Of a stretch of 64,000 bases of DNA, positions 1-12,084 are shown in pieces; position 1 is the first letter of the stretch, and each line of letters starts with the position of its first letter. The translations under genes and the position numbers were made by a program. The stretch is from Manihot esculenta (Eukaryota; Streptophyta; Magnoliopsida; Malpighiales; Euphorbiaceae): positions 32,319,127 to 32,383,126 of the forward strand of contig NC_035178.2 of assembly GCF_001659605.2 (NCBI RefSeq), given 5' to 3'. Below the pieces are notes generated by a model. It made no database searches. It was not told the origin of the DNA and saw nothing but the letters and a program-made list of their open reading frames with translations.

Positions 1-2
1 GG

Positions 3-3000
3 GAGGAGTTCGCAAATGAGTTTGCAGGATGGGCTTTCCCTGAGAGCTCTAGAGAGCAGAAGATGATAGAATTCAAACAGTTGAGGCAGACTGAACAGAT
101 GAGTGTGGAGGAGTACACAGACAGGTTCCTGGAGTTGTTGCCATATGCTGGGCAGAATTTGGACACAGATCAAAAGAAGTCAAGGAGATATATTATGAGG
201 CTGCACTCTAGGTATTCCTCTTTGATACAGTCAGCAAAGAGGGAGAGTTTCCATGCCATAGTGGATATGGCTAGGAGAATGGAGGCTAGTGCTATCGTTG
301 AGGGGAAGGTAAAACAGTCAGTGGCACAGTCTTCTGGTTCCAAGACCCCAGGTGGGGAAAGGTTAGACTCTTCTTCTCTGAGTGCAGCAGTTGCAGGCAG
401 TAAGAAGTGGGACAGAGGCCACAGAAAATCTAAGAAGAATAAGTTCTGGAACAAGATCAAGTCAGGTCTGGGTTTAGGCAGTGGCTCAAGCTCTGGCGCA
501 GAGGTTACAGCATGTATGAGATGTGGGAGACCACACAAGGGAGTATGTCTGGCAGGGACAAACACATGTTTCAGATGCGGACAGGCGGGTCATTTGGCTC
601 GGGATTGTCCTAGAGCAGCCTTTGCAGCACCGTCTCAGCAGACAGCCTCCGGCAGTGTGGTGCAGCCAGTAGCTCCAGCCGCAACACAGGCCAGTGGCAG
701 AGGCAGAGGGAGAGGGTCAGCCTCTTCATCAGCAGGATACAGAGGTGAAGGTCCATCAGCTCCGGCACGGATCTTCACTATGACTCAGCAGGAGGCCAAC
801 ACATCCAACACTGTGGTGGCAGGTAATCTCATCATTGGTTGTTCTGATGTGTATGCCTTAATGGACCCGGGTGCATCTCATTCTTTTATTGCTCCGAGAG
901 TCGTGGAGAGGGTAGGATTGATGGTCTCTGGGTTAGAGTGTCCCCTATGGGTCAGTGGACCCAAGTGTGACCCGTCAGTGGCAGAGGCAGTCTGCCAATG
1001 TAGTCCAGTTTTCATAGAGGGAAGATGCCTTTCTGCCGACCTCGTGGTTCTAGATTTGACAGATTTTGACGTCATTCTAGGGATGGATTGGTTATCGACC
1101 CATGGTGCTACCTTGGACTGTAGAGACAAGGTAGTCAGATTCAGAGATCAGGATGGGTCAGAGGTCGTCTTCAGAGGAGACAAGAGGGGTACACCTAGAG
1201 GTCTGATCTCAGCTCTTCAGGCTCGTAGGTTGCTTAGGAGGGGATGTCAGGGGTTTCTAGCTCATGTGAGGGAGTTAGATAGTCATGTCAGAGAGCCCGC
1301 CTCAGTGCCTGTGGTGAGTGAGTTCTTAGATGTTTTCCCAGACGAGCTGCCAGGGTTACCACCTGCTAGGGAGATAGAGTTCGAGATTGAGATAATGCCT
1401 GGTACCAGACCGATCTCTATCCCTCCCTACAGAATGGCACCAGCTGAATTGAAAGAACTGAAGGAACAGTTGCAAGAGCTGGTAGATAAGGGTTTCATCC
1501 GACCGAGTACTTCACCTTGGGGTGCTCCGGTTTTGTTTGTGAGGAAGAAGGATGGATCCCTCAGACTTTGTATCGACTACAGACAGTTGAATAAGGTCAC
1601 TACCAAGAACAAGTACCCTTTGCCGAGGATCGACGATCTATTCGACTAGCTAGCAGGAGCAGGTTGTTTCTCCAAAATAGATCTGAGATCAGGGTACCAT
1701 CAGTTGAGGATAAGGAATGAAGATGTACCGAAGACAGCTTTCAGGACCAGGTATGGGCACTATGAGTTCCTTGTGATGCCGTTTGGGTTGACCAACGCCC
1801 CTGCAGCATTCATGGACCTCATGAACAGAGTATTCAGTCAGTATCTGGATCACTTCGTTATTGTCTTTATAGATGATATCTTAGTGTATTCCAGAAATGC
1901 AGAGGAGCATGCCCATCACCTGAGGACAGTTTTGCAGACCTTGAGAGAGCATGGCTTGTATGCCAAGTTCTCCAAGTGTGAGTTTTGGCTTAGGAGCATT
2001 TCATTCTTGGGGCACATTGTGTCAGAACAGGGTATTGAAGTAGACCCCAAGAAGGTAGAGGCTGTAGCTAACTGGCCTAGACCCACCACAGTGACCGAGA
2101 TCAAGAGTTTTCTGGGTTTAGCAGGTTACTACAGGAGGTTCGTTCAGGACTTCTCAAAGATTGCTGCTCCTATGACCAAATTGACAAAGAAGAATCAGAA
2201 GTTCATATGGACCGATCAGTGTGAGGAAAGCTTTGAGGAGCTTAAGAGGAGGTTGACTTCAGCACCGGTGTTAGCTCTGCCAAGAAGTGATGATGACTTC
2301 TCAGTATATTGTGATGCGTCCCGTGTGGGACTGGGTTGTGTGCTAATGCAAAATGAGAGGGTGATCGCCTATGCTTCTAGGCAGCTAAAGAAGCATGAGC
2401 TGAATTACCCCACACATGACCTAGAGATGGCAGCAGTGATCTTTGCACTCAAGATGTGGAGGCATTACCTTTATGGGGTAAAGTGTGAGATCTTCACAGA
2501 TCATAAGAGCCTGCAGTACATCCTGAGTCAGAGAGAACTGAACTTGAGGCAGAGGAGATGGGTAGAGCTGTTGAGTGACTATGATTGCAAGATTCAGTAC
2601 CATCCGGGTAAGGCGAATGTGGTGGCAGACGCCCTAAGCCGGAAATCACTCGGCAGTCTATCCCACATTTCAGCAGAGAGGAGGCCGGTGGTGAAGGAGT
2701 TCCACAGACTTATGAGTGAGGGATTACAGTTGGAGTTGTCTGGCACAGGTGCCTTAGTGGCTCAGATGAGAGTGACACCCGTGTTTCTGGAGCAGGTAGC
2801 TCAGAAACAGCATGAGGACCCAGAGTTGGTCAGGATAGCCAGAACGGTTCAGTCAAGCCAGAGTAATGAGTTCAAGTTTGATGATAAGGGGATCCTCCGC
2901 TACGGGAACAGATTATGTGTGCCAGATGACATTGGTCTGAAGGGAGATATTATGGGGGAAGCCCATAATACCAGGTATAGTGTTCACCCTGGAGCCACCA

Positions 3001-4208
3001 AGATGTATCAGGATCTGAAGAGAGTGTATTGGTGGCCAGCTATGAAGAAGGACGTGGCACTGTTCGTGTCAGCCTGCGATGTGTGTCAGAGGGTGAAACT
3101 AGAGCATCAGAAGCCGGCTGGAATGTTGAATCCACTACCGATTCCAGAGTGGAAATGGGAGAATATAGCTATGGACTTCGTAGTGGGGTTACCGGCGACG
3201 TCCAACAGATTAGACTCCATATGGGTGATTGTGGACAGACTCACCAAATCTGCTCACTTCATCCCTGTCAGGAGTGGTTACTCTGTGGACAAGTTGGCGC
3301 AGGTGTACGTAGATGAGATTGTCAGACTGCATGGGGTCCCGGTATCTATAGTGTCAGATAGAGGGCCCCAGTTCACCTCCAGGTTTTGGCGGAGTCTGCA
3401 GAACGCTATGGGTACCAGATTAGACTTCAGTACTGCCTTCCACCCACAGACAGACGGACAGTCAGAGAGGACCATCCAGACAATAGAGGATATGCTCAGA
3501 ATGTGTGTGCTAGATTTTGGCGGTTCTTGGAAGCAGCATCTACCTCTGGTGGAGTTTGCCTACAATAACAGCTATCATGCTAGCATAGGGATGGCTCCAT
3601 ATGAAGCTTTGTATGGGAGGAAGTGCAGATCACCTATCTGCTGGGAGGAAGTAGGAGAGAGGACTCTTGCGGGTCCAGAGTTAGTAGAGCTTACCAGCAG
3701 GGTGGTACCCATAATTAGAGAGAGGATCAAGATTGCTGCTAGTCGGCAGAAGAGTTATGCAGATATCCGCAGAAGACAGCTAGAGTTTCAGGAGGGGGAT
3801 TTGGTTTTGCTCAAGGTGTCTCCTATGAAAGGAGTGGTTCGGTTCGGGAAGAAGGGTAAGTTAGCTCCACGGTACATCGGTCCTTTCGAGGTGCTTCAGA
3901 GGGTCGGTAATGTGTCGTACAAGCTAGACTTGCCTGCTTCGATGGAGAGAATCCATCCGGTTTTCCATGTTTCTCTATTACGGAAGTACGTGTCAGATCC
4001 GAGCAAGGTTCTTAGTGAGCCTGATGTAGAGATCCAAGAGGATCTCACCTATGTAGAACAGCCAGTGCGGATCCTAGACACTCAGATCAGAAAGCTGAGG
4101 AACAAGGAAATCCCGATGGTGAAAGTCCTTTGGAACCACCACAATATTGAAGAATGCACCTGGGAGACACGGGAGTCCATGCTCCAGCAATACCCCCATC
4201 TGTTTTGA
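3..4208 (+). pseudogene. Element A gag-pol polyprotein, one internal stop, 5' partial
   Basis: This encodes the structural and enzymatic polyprotein of an LTR retrotransposon. One frame runs from base 3 to the TGA at 4206-4208, broken only by TAG at 1647-1649 inside the reverse transcriptase. In order: a capsid-like gag part; a zinc knuckle [14 protein letters not shown] (about 568-610); a protease core MDPGAS (about 861-878); RT with the FIDD catalytic box (about 1866-1877); RNase H with YCDAS (about 2308); integrase with an HHCC zinc finger (about 2960-3100) and a D,D-35-E core ([21 protein letters not shown]); and a chromodomain at about 4070-4190. At the stop, related copy B has CAG (Gln), so this is a point C-to-T change rather than a frame break. 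The protein upstream of base 3 is missing only because the window begins there. Confidence 0.93.
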
Positions 4209-4516
4209 TGTGAGTGTTAGTTGTTCTATGTGTTGCATGTATGATATATTGTATGCTATGTTGTATGTTATGATTGATGCCATGCTTTGTATGTTAGTTG
4301 AGGAACATTCGGGGACGAATGTTCTTAAGGGGGGGAGAATGTAATACCCGGCTAGACTCCGGTATCGGAATCCCTACCGTCCGGTGGGACCTCGGATGTC
4401 GGAAACCTCTAGAAGGGTAAAACTATGATTTTATGAAATGTTTTCATGTATTTCATGTTTTTAAGTAAGAAATTAAATGAGTTTTTGCATGAAAAATCTT
4501 TGGAGGAAAACCCAGG

Positions 4517-4641
4517 TTCGGCCGCCGAAAGTCAAGTTCGGCCGCCGAACATGCATGCATTTTGGAGGCACGTTAGGCCCCCGAAAGCATGAGTGAGGGC
4601 AGTCCAGGTTCGGCCGCCGAAAGTCAAGTTCGGCCGCCGAA
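4517..4641 (+). promoter_or_regulatory. Cluster of four TTCGGCCGCCGAA hairpin motifs upstream of LTR TATA box
   Basis: Exact TTCGGCCGCCGAA lies at 4517-4529, 4537-4549, 4609-4621 and 4629-4641, arranged as two pairs with a 20-base period. Each copy is an inverted repeat (TTCGGC / GCCGAA) around one C and contains GCCGCC, the core bound by plant ERF-type AP2 factors (GCC box). The last copy ends 54 bases before the TATA box, so the cluster sits in the U3 promoter. A regulatory role is inferred. Confidence 0.5.
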
Positions 4642-4695
4642 CATTTCATGGATGCGGAGGCACATTCGGCCCCCGAACGTGGTCTGGCCAGCCAC

Positions 4696-4703
4696 TATAA
4701 AAG
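4696..4703 (+). promoter_or_regulatory. TATA box of LTR A
   Basis: TATAAAAG lies in a conserved context (GGCCAGCCAC upstream). The equivalent position is TATAAG in D (15001), TATAAAAAG in the 5' LTR of B (16825), TATAAAGG in the 3' LTR of B (26289) and TATATAAG in C (63124-63131, minus). Transcription would start about 30 bases downstream, splitting the LTR into U3 and R-U5. Confidence 0.75.
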
Positions 4704-5233
4704 GGTCCCTTAGCCGAAAACGGGCGAGCTTCTTCCCCATTTTCGGCCAAGGTGAGCTTTCCGCCGTCTCTCACCCATTTTTGATGTTCTTCCTCTAAAT
4801 CTTTCAAGATTTTCACTTGTTTTCACTTGGTTTTGAAGATTTAAGCTTTTGAAACAAGTTTTGGAGCTTTGGGAACTCAGGAGCTCATTTTCGTGGATCT
4901 CCAAGTTTTGGTCGTCTCCCTCTCGATCTTCAAGAGGTAAGAGCCGATCTTAAGCTCCTGATGTGTTTTAAATAAGTTTTATGCAAGATCTATGGGTAGA
5001 AATGCATGTTAGGCTTGTTGTTAGGTTTATGGGTCTATGTTGTGATTTGAACAATGTATGTTGGAAATGTGTTGTTTGAAGTGTTGTAGTTGGGGTATAT
5101 TATAGTTTGAGACCCCTAGGTGTGATGTATGATGTGTATGCATGTGTAGAAACAAGTTTATGCATGTTTTGAGGCGTTTTGGAGGCTGTGGACACAAGGG
5201 AGCCAAGTTTCTGCCCTTCGGCAGAAACTCAGG

Positions 5234-5384
5234 TTCGGCCGCCGAACCCCCTTGTGGAGGCAGTTTCGGCTGCCGAAGCCTGCCCCCGAAACTCAAGTTT
5301 CGTCTCTGTCTAGGAGGTTCGGCCGCCGAAAGTGCCGCCGAACCTGCATGACTTTCGGCTGCAGAAGGGCTTTCGGCCGCCGAA
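5234..5384 (+). repeat. Second hairpin-motif cluster, in the transcribed part of LTR A
   Basis: Exact TTCGGCCGCCGAA recurs at 5234-5246, 5318-5330 and 5372-5384, with diverged copies such as TTCGGCTGCCGAA between them. This cluster is downstream of the TATA box, so it would be present in element RNA as short GC-rich stem-loops. Comparable clusters occur in the B, C and D LTRs. Confidence 0.6.
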
Positions 5385-5792
5385 CCTGCCGCCGAAAGTG
5401 CCCTGTTCAGCCATTTCTTGCATGTTTTCATGTGATGTTTTCAGGATGTTTTAGGGGGTTTTTGGGGAGTATTTTAGAGTCATATCCATGTATGTTTGGT
5501 CCCTCATTTGAGTCCACCTGTGTAGGTTCGGACCCGAGGAACCGAGACCCCCAGCAGTGAGCCAGCTGCTTCAGAGTCTCTTCAGAGCTAGCCAGAGGTG
5601 AGTGGAATAAACTTTAAGTTTTAAAGCAAATTATTGAAATGTTTTAGCATGATTCACGCATCATGAATGCCATGAGATATATTAGGTTGTTTGCATTAGA
5701 ATTCACGAATATGTTGCATTGCACACTTTGTTGTTGATGTGGATGAATGTTGAATGATTCATTAGCCCTTGTATGTCATGATAGCCTATGTG

Positions 5793-5886
5793 AGTCCAGG
5801 TGTGCCTGCTACGGCTCTACGCCCCTGGCACTATGACCGATTATGGAAGTCCGGGTGCGCCTGCTACGGCTCTACGCCCCCGGCAT
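5793..5886 (+). repeat. Tandem units inside LTR A
   Basis: Two imperfect units share GTCC-GGTG-GCCTGCTACGG and end TACGCCCC-GGCA. The unit count varies between family members: three in both LTRs of B (about 19897-20048 and 27458-27608), about three diverged in D (16168-16312) and three in C (about 61793-61950, minus). This is a variable-number block in R-U5. Confidence 0.6.
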
Positions 5887-6849
5887 GTATAAGTAAGAAA
5901 GATAAGGGCTAAATGGTGACAAGTTCATCCTTGTTGTGAAATGTTTGTGTTATGGCGCATACATGAAAGCATGATTTAAATTGATGTTTTAATATTCTGC
6001 TCACTGGGCTCTAGTAGCTCACCCCACTCCTTTATCCCCAGAGTTGCAGGTACAGAATAGATCAGGAAGTCGGCTAGAGCGAAGTTAAGTCATGTATGTT
6101 GTAATAGATAGTAGTGGACATGAACATGATGTAATGAGTATTTATGACCATGTAATGTAATGAATGATTTGATGATGTATTGAGGATTATAGTAGTGCTT
6201 GACCTAGAGGTGTGTGAATTCCCATTATGTACAGAGTGTTTAATGAGTAATGATGTTAATGACCATGATTATCCAAGCTGATATGTATGACGATGATACC
6301 CCATTGGAGTATTTGATGAGGACTCCAGTGTGGGGTTTATGTATGATTTTGTGCATGCACAGGTTTTGCTTGGATAAGAGAAAAGAAAAATTTTTACAGA
6401 TCATGTATATGTTGTTATGAATGGGATTCCACAGGTTTACAGGAGGTATGTAGGCTTGCTACGGGTCCCGGCGGCCTTAAGCCGATCTGGATCCTAGCGC
6501 CGGTGACGGGTCGGATTTCCGGGTCGTTACACATATATTAAGATAATTGGGCATGATTCTCTGACTGTCCTTTCCTATTTTTCAGTAATTACCTAATATT
6601 CCATCCAATGACATAACTAAGCTAGCTGATTCCATTTCCACCTCTAGAGCTCCTTTGATTCTTTTCTTGTTAATTCTTCTTTCCTTCTCGTATGAACCTT
6701 CCATGAGTTAGATTGCCTATCTGCTCAGCCCACACGTCTGTTGCGATCTATAACAAGAAAGGTTGGTATCTCTTTTATGCTTGGAGAAAGGAGGAGTGGA
6801 GAAAATATTTCCATTGAAAAGTCTTGCTAAAAGATTATTAGGATTCTTA

Positions 6850-7690
6850 ATGAGTTTCCAACCTTTCTAGCCATAAGCACCATGTTGAAATCTCCAAGAT
6901 GATGAAACCTTAGACCTCCCTTACTTTTTGGCTCACAAAGAGTATTTCAAGCTGCCTAGTGGATTTTTTTTCATCATTCTTTTGATCTCATCAAACATTA
7001 AAAATGATTAAGTTGATTGTATGACAAATATTGGTGGGAATCTTGAAGGAAGACATGGCATAAACATGAATAGCTATCAAAACTACTTTTATGATGATTT
7101 CTTACCCTTTTTAGATAATAATTGTTCCTTTCATCCCATAGCCTTGCTGGAAATGCGCTCTTATATGATTGAGAAAACATGAGACTTAAAGCATGGGACA
7201 TCAATTGGCAAGCCCAAAAATTTATCTGGGCAATCAATTTTATCGATATTAAGAAGTCCCGTAATTATCTCTCTTAAATCCTGTGATGTGTTAGCACTGA
7301 AAAATCAAGCAAGATTATGGGAGTTAATTGTTTGGCCACTAACTTCTGCATACTTAGAATATATTCTATTTTGGACACTTCTTCTATGGATGGTTTGGAA
7401 TAGAGGATGGAATCACCTACAAAAAGTAGGTGGGAGACTGATGGGCTAGATTGAGAAATGGTGACTCCTTGCAAATTGGAATAATTAATAAAATGAGAGA
7501 ACCCTTCCAAGAAAAGAGAAAACGAAATTGGAGAAAGAGGTTCTCTTTGTCGAAGTCCTTGAGATGGCAGAATGAACCTAGAGCAATGACCTTGCTATGC
7601 ACTGAGCATGTGATTGTCTTTACATACTCCATTGTCCAAACTATTAGGTTAAGAATATATGGCAGTAATTTGCTATCATTGCTTTAAATC
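6850..7690 (-). pseudogene. LINE (non-LTR retrotransposon) reverse transcriptase fragment
   Basis: Minus-strand translation gives a stretch matching the plant L1 RT hallmark SHLLFADD, here SHLLFVGDS (7274-7510), so the catalytic Asp pair is altered. Further on comes a DFNMVLMARK stretch (about 6855-6905) matching the segment after RT that normally reads FNLALLAKQ. The frame is broken several times and neither end is recognisable. It is a dead insertion remnant. Confidence 0.6.
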
Positions 7691-8899
7691 TATTATGTAG
7701 TAGATTTTTTTTTTCTTTAACCCATAAATTTAAACATCAAATATCTAAAAACATCTTCTTTCTATTAGTTGTATCTACCTCTAAATATCATTTAAAAAAA
7801 AAAGAAGGAAGATTTCATTGTTTATTTTGATACCCATGCATCTCAAAGTGAGATTAAGATAGAAGAACGACAAGAGGACACACTCTTGCTTTGTTTGTAA
7901 ACTTTAACTCCCATATCATGCACTTTTGAATGTTATATTGAGAGTTGAATTCTATCCATTAGATTTGCATTTGAAAGACACTACATTTACACCTTATGTA
8001 GAATGCTATTAGAGGTTGTCCTAAGATGTTAAGAAGAAAAAAAAAGAATATAAAAAGAAAAGAGATGAGGTTTGATAAGGATAGAAAAAAAAGAAAGGAA
8101 AAAAAAATGACAATTTATGGTTGAAGGAAAGATGTTGTTGAATCTTGATTTTTTAAAAAATTTGTATGTTAATTAAAAGCAATAATGACTTTTGATAGTT
8201 AAAATTTACATAAAACATAGGTTAGTATTAAAAATAATATTTTATTAGTTTGTAAAGTGATTTGACCACGCTAAGGATATGAGGCGAAGGAACATAGGAA
8301 GGCTAATCCAATTCGGAGCGGCTGTCTATTTGCTGAGTTGGCAGGAGAATCCTTATAATCTAATATGGCCAAGTTATCGCTTTAAATACCTCGTCAATTT
8401 CTCATTCTATTTTTTTAATCAAATATTAAATTACAATAAAAACAATTCTCTTTGATTATTTCCTTTATTTTATAACAAACAATAATTTGATCCACTTCAC
8501 TAAATATTAAATTACTTTTATATTCAAGTACTTAGAATATTTTTTAAAATTTTTATTTCATCATAATTATTAAAATTATAATATCTAAATCTTCACTTAT
8601 TTTATTTAAATTAATGTCTACAAAATTATCAATGTAAAAGTTATTAAAACAAACTATGTATGAACTAAATTTTAATTAGTATTTAATTATAAAAGTTTAA
8701 AATAATTAAATAATTTTTGGTGTTTTTAAATAACATAATTAAATAATAATAATAATAATAAATTAGAGTTGATGTAATTCTTTTTAATTTAAAAAATTAT
8801 TTAAAATAAAATAAAATCATACGTAATTATATATTATTGGGTTTAATATAAATTTTATTTTATTAATATTAAGTAAAGAATAAGTGGGCAGCCCTTATG
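7691..8899. other. AT-rich intergenic DNA
   Basis: I see no gene here. It has purine-rich runs at about 8030-8110, a short (AAT)n microsatellite at about 8744-8761 and general A/T-rich sequence. The right part (8270-8899) lies upstream of the MYB-CC gene and may hold distal promoter elements. I did not find a clear GNATATNC (P1BS) site. Confidence 0.5.
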
Positions 8900-10135
8900 T
8901 TATCTTATAAACATAAATACAAGAGAGTCCATAGGAAACTTGCTGACAAGAAAATGAATAAGAAGAGAGGGCTGTTCTTCTTTCTGCTCATTTGGTGTTG
9001 GCATTCTAATTGAAAACATTGTTTTTAACATAAAATAATATCTCTTAGTATTCACACCTCAAACAAGAAAAAATTAATAAAACAAAAGAAACATTCAGGA
9101 TCATCCTTGGGAGGCTTTCTTGTTTTTGTAGGCCAACAGAAGATTACAAGAGAAAGCCATACCAGATAACTCTTAATACTTTCTCATCATATGATTCTTG
9201 AATCTTCATACCCTTCAAGGTGATTCTCTCTATCTCACATACTTGTTCTTTATTTACTCTTCTTTTGCTGGAAATTAAGATTCTTTCACCATTACAGTAA
9301 TACATGAATTTTTCATTGATGAAGGCTTGTTTAAAGTAAAAATTTTGCGTATCTTAATCAATACCCTTTTCAATTTAATGGTCTGTGTTTGCAGGAAGCA
9401 ACTAGACAGAAGGTATTCATGGAGTAGATTTTCATCAAACTCAGAAAACATTAAATAATCTAAGCCTATATAGTTAGTTTACATATTCATAATTTTCTTT
9501 TCCTTCCTTGCTTTGTGACAGAAGCAGCTCTGGTACTGTTGCTTCTAGAGATGCCAACTTTTCTCTGTTATTTTATTTTATATCATTATTGGATTATGGG
9601 TTTTCAAAGAAATGTGAATTATGATGAAAAATGATATAGAAAAGACTGATTCTTTTAGATAATTGGAGAATTTTAAGGGTTAGCATCATGCAAGGAGGTC
9701 CTTCTTGATGGTTTGTGCAGAGGAATGGTTTTGAATAATATAGGATTAGTTAGTGGCCTTTCCTTCAATCCACAAATGAAATTTATCAGAAGAAGATTGT
9801 TGAAACTATCAGCATGTCAGTTAAAGAAGAATGTGTGCTTCATCAAGTCAAATCAATCTCTTTAGATGATCAATTGGAAATTATTCTTGATGATTTCAAT
9901 GACAATACATGAATAAAGTCTGTTATTTAGTTTTGTTGCAGATTATTATCAATCAATTCAAAAGAAATATGAACTAGTTCTAGCAGTGAATTAGTATTTG
10001 TGTGAAAGGTCTTAGTAAATAATGAAAACTCAAGTCTTATCATGTTCTTGAAGATGCATTAACTTGTTTTCTTTTTGCACCGTGTTTTATTTGACAGAAT
10101 TAACAAAAGGGTTGAGCTTTTAGCAGAAGGTGGCC
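8900..10135 (+). promoter_or_regulatory. Putative promoter and spliced 5' leader of the MYB-CC gene
   Basis: A TTATAAA-like box at about 8905-8912 precedes a plausible transcription start near 8935. Splice-like sites suggest a leader with noncoding exons: a donor after CTTCAAG at 9219, an 18-base exon 9395-9412 between TTTGCAG and GTATTC, and an acceptor TTGACAG at 10097, leading to the start codon at 10136. The exon borders are inferred from consensus alone. Confidence 0.4.
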
Positions 10136-12084
10136 ATGAATACCCATACAGTTATTTCCTTGAATAGAAGGGAAAATTCAAGGGTGATGCATACCCATTA
10201 CAGTGGAGTTTCCCCACTTTATTCAGCAGTGAACTTTGATTCCCTTCAGCCCCAATGCATACCACCAAAACCAGTAAATTCCATCACCACACAACTCCAG
10301 CAGAAGACAAATGCAAACCCTGTGCCAAATCATTCTCCTTCTTCGACTTCTCATAGCCCAGGTCTTAAAAGCACTATGTTCTGCACTGATTTACACTTAT
10401 CATCTATGAAAAGTTCTGAGACTAATCGGCCACTGGGAATCTCACCGTTCCTTCCACATCCACATCCAAGTCCACCAATTGTTAATCTTGTCATTCCTTC
10501 CATTGAATCCTCACTTTTTATGGGAGGAGCTATGACTACTGAGTCTGAGAATGACAATTTGAATAGCTTGATGGACTTGTTTGATATTCCTTCTAAGCTT
10601 CCTATTGGAAGATTTCAAGGTTCGCAGCCTGCAACACAAGGTTTGGTTTTCACAGAGCAGATGGGATTGGAATACATTTCCAAAGAGCTTGGAATTGATG
10701 ATGATAGAAATGATCCCATGCTTGATGTGAGTACCACTGCAACAATTATTAGTTTTTTTACAGCATTAAATATTTGATATCAAAAGCAATGATGTTAATT
10801 GTTTAGGGAATATTTGAAATGCCTCAAGTTTCATCATCAATCTCTTTCAATGGGTTGAATTGCAAGAGTAATGGTGATTCTTCATTAGCTCACCAAGCTG
10901 GTGGTGCTTGTTATAACCATGGGCGACTTCATGAGGCTGCAGCTTCGAGTAAGCAGAGAATAAGGTGGACAACTGAGCTCCATGACCTGTTTTTGGATGC
11001 AGTTAAAGCCCTTGGTGGCCCTGAAAGTAAAACTCTATTATCTTTCTATAGCCTAGAAAATTTCAATGCCTTTTCTTTCCCTATGCTTAATAGTTTTCAT
11101 TGCTAATCATTCTATATAGTTGCAACTCCAAAGAAGGTTCTGGGTATCATGAATGTTAAAGGCTTAAACATCTACCATGTCAAGAGCCACTTGCAGGTAA
11201 TTTCTACTTTGCATGCTGCAATTTATTATGTAGATACAGCTTTAAAAGTGACAAACTTTTGCTTGCTTTTTCAATGATTTTTTAGTTTTTCAAGTTAATG
11301 GAGAATATTATTTGCAGAAATATCGGCTTGCCAAGGATTTTCCAGAGCAGAAGCATGGTAAATAACCTTCTTCTTTTAATTGATCTTGGCAATGGAATCT
11401 TCTCTTTTCTTTTTGACAATTTTAATAGCAAATTCTAACTGCTTCTATGCTTTTAATGTTTTGTATTTTAGATAAAAAGACAGAAAATAAGGCAGCTTCT
11501 TCAAACAATGATAATGATGCACGAATTAAAAGGTTAATTGTTAGTGTGTTTTTTTCCCCCCTCTTTTTAATTCGGAAAAAGAACTCCAAAAGGATCTTTC
11601 TTTTCACAGTGATATGCAAGTAACAGAGGCTTTGCGCATGCAAATCGAAGTTCAAAAGCTGCTGCATCAGCAGCTTAAGGTATACATATACTCCCTTCTT
11701 TTCTATATATACCAAATCCATTTGCTCAATTTGTAAAAGCGCAGTAAAAGTATATTTCTTTCAATTGCAAAATCACTCCAAGGTGTGGAATATGGTTTTC
11801 TGTTGCAGACACAAAAAGAGTTGCAGCTACGAGTAGAGAAGAATGGAGAGTTGCTAAGAAAGTTGATGGAAGAACAACCATCATTACTGAATTCACTGTC
11901 AAAATCTGACCAACAGTTGTCTCCTTCTTCATCTGATATTGTGTCCTCAACAAGGCCGCCAGTGGACGGCTCTTCATCTCAACCATCCACCCATGAACCT
12001 AGCAAATCGGAGTCTACATGTCATAAAAGGCTCCGAGGAGAAAGTAGTTCAAGAGCAGCTTCTATTGACAGATCTGATGTTTGA
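10136..12084 (+). CDS. MYB-CC (PHR1-LIKE) transcription factor
   Basis: A nuclear transcription factor of the GARP/MYB-CC family, whose members bind the P1BS element and include regulators of the phosphate-starvation response. Seven coding exons join in frame: 10136-10726, 10807-11026, 11120-11196, 11318-11357, 11472-11532, 11610-11679 and 11809-12084, giving 444 residues. The start is the ATG after GGTGGCC at the head of the last leader exon. The N-terminal ~245 residues are Ser/Pro/Asn-rich. The MYB domain (about 246-306) has KQRIRWTTELHDLF, then GGPEIATPKKVLG and the SHLQKYRLAK signature. The coiled coil (about 332-375) has VQKLLHQQLKTQKELQLR, close to the family LHEQLE motif. The tail is Ser-rich. 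Introns are short (80-129 bases) with GT-AG borders. The exact orthologue within the PHL subfamily is uncertain, so no symbol is given. Confidence 0.9.

Larger units (their letters stand above)
1..6531 (+). mobile_element. Element A: Ty3/gypsy Tekay-type chromovirus, 5' end outside window
   Basis: The window opens inside gag. Then follow protease, reverse transcriptase, RNase H, integrase and a C-terminal chromodomain, a polypurine tract (about 4327-4339, AAGGGGGGGAGAA) and a 2.2-kb 3' LTR ending TTACA at 6531. The domain order and chromodomain place it among chromoviruses. The long LTRs and long gag fit the Tekay/Del clade. The 5' LTR and primer site lie outside the window, so the target-site duplication cannot be tested; the five bases on the right are CATAT. 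Confidence 0.93.
4340..6531 (+). repeat. 3' LTR of element A
   Basis: The 2192-base LTR begins TGTAATACCCGGC directly after the polypurine tract and ends GGGTCGTTACA. The same termini occur in the LTRs of elements B, C and D. It holds a TATA box at 4696-4703, GC-rich hairpin motifs on both sides of it, and tandem units at about 5793-5886. Apparent short reading frames rich in Gly-Ser-Ala-Glu or Arg-Pro come from these motifs and are not genes. Confidence 0.93.

Noticed and set aside
4517..5384. CRISPR-like array of short repeats
   Set aside because: Spacing is irregular, the motif is a short palindrome in an LTR, and this is plant nuclear DNA with no cas genes.
5027..5560. Arg/Gly/Ser-rich frames in the LTRs of A, B, C and D
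   Set aside because: They are products of the repeated TTCGGCCGCCGAA motif in noncoding LTR sequence and differ freely between copies.
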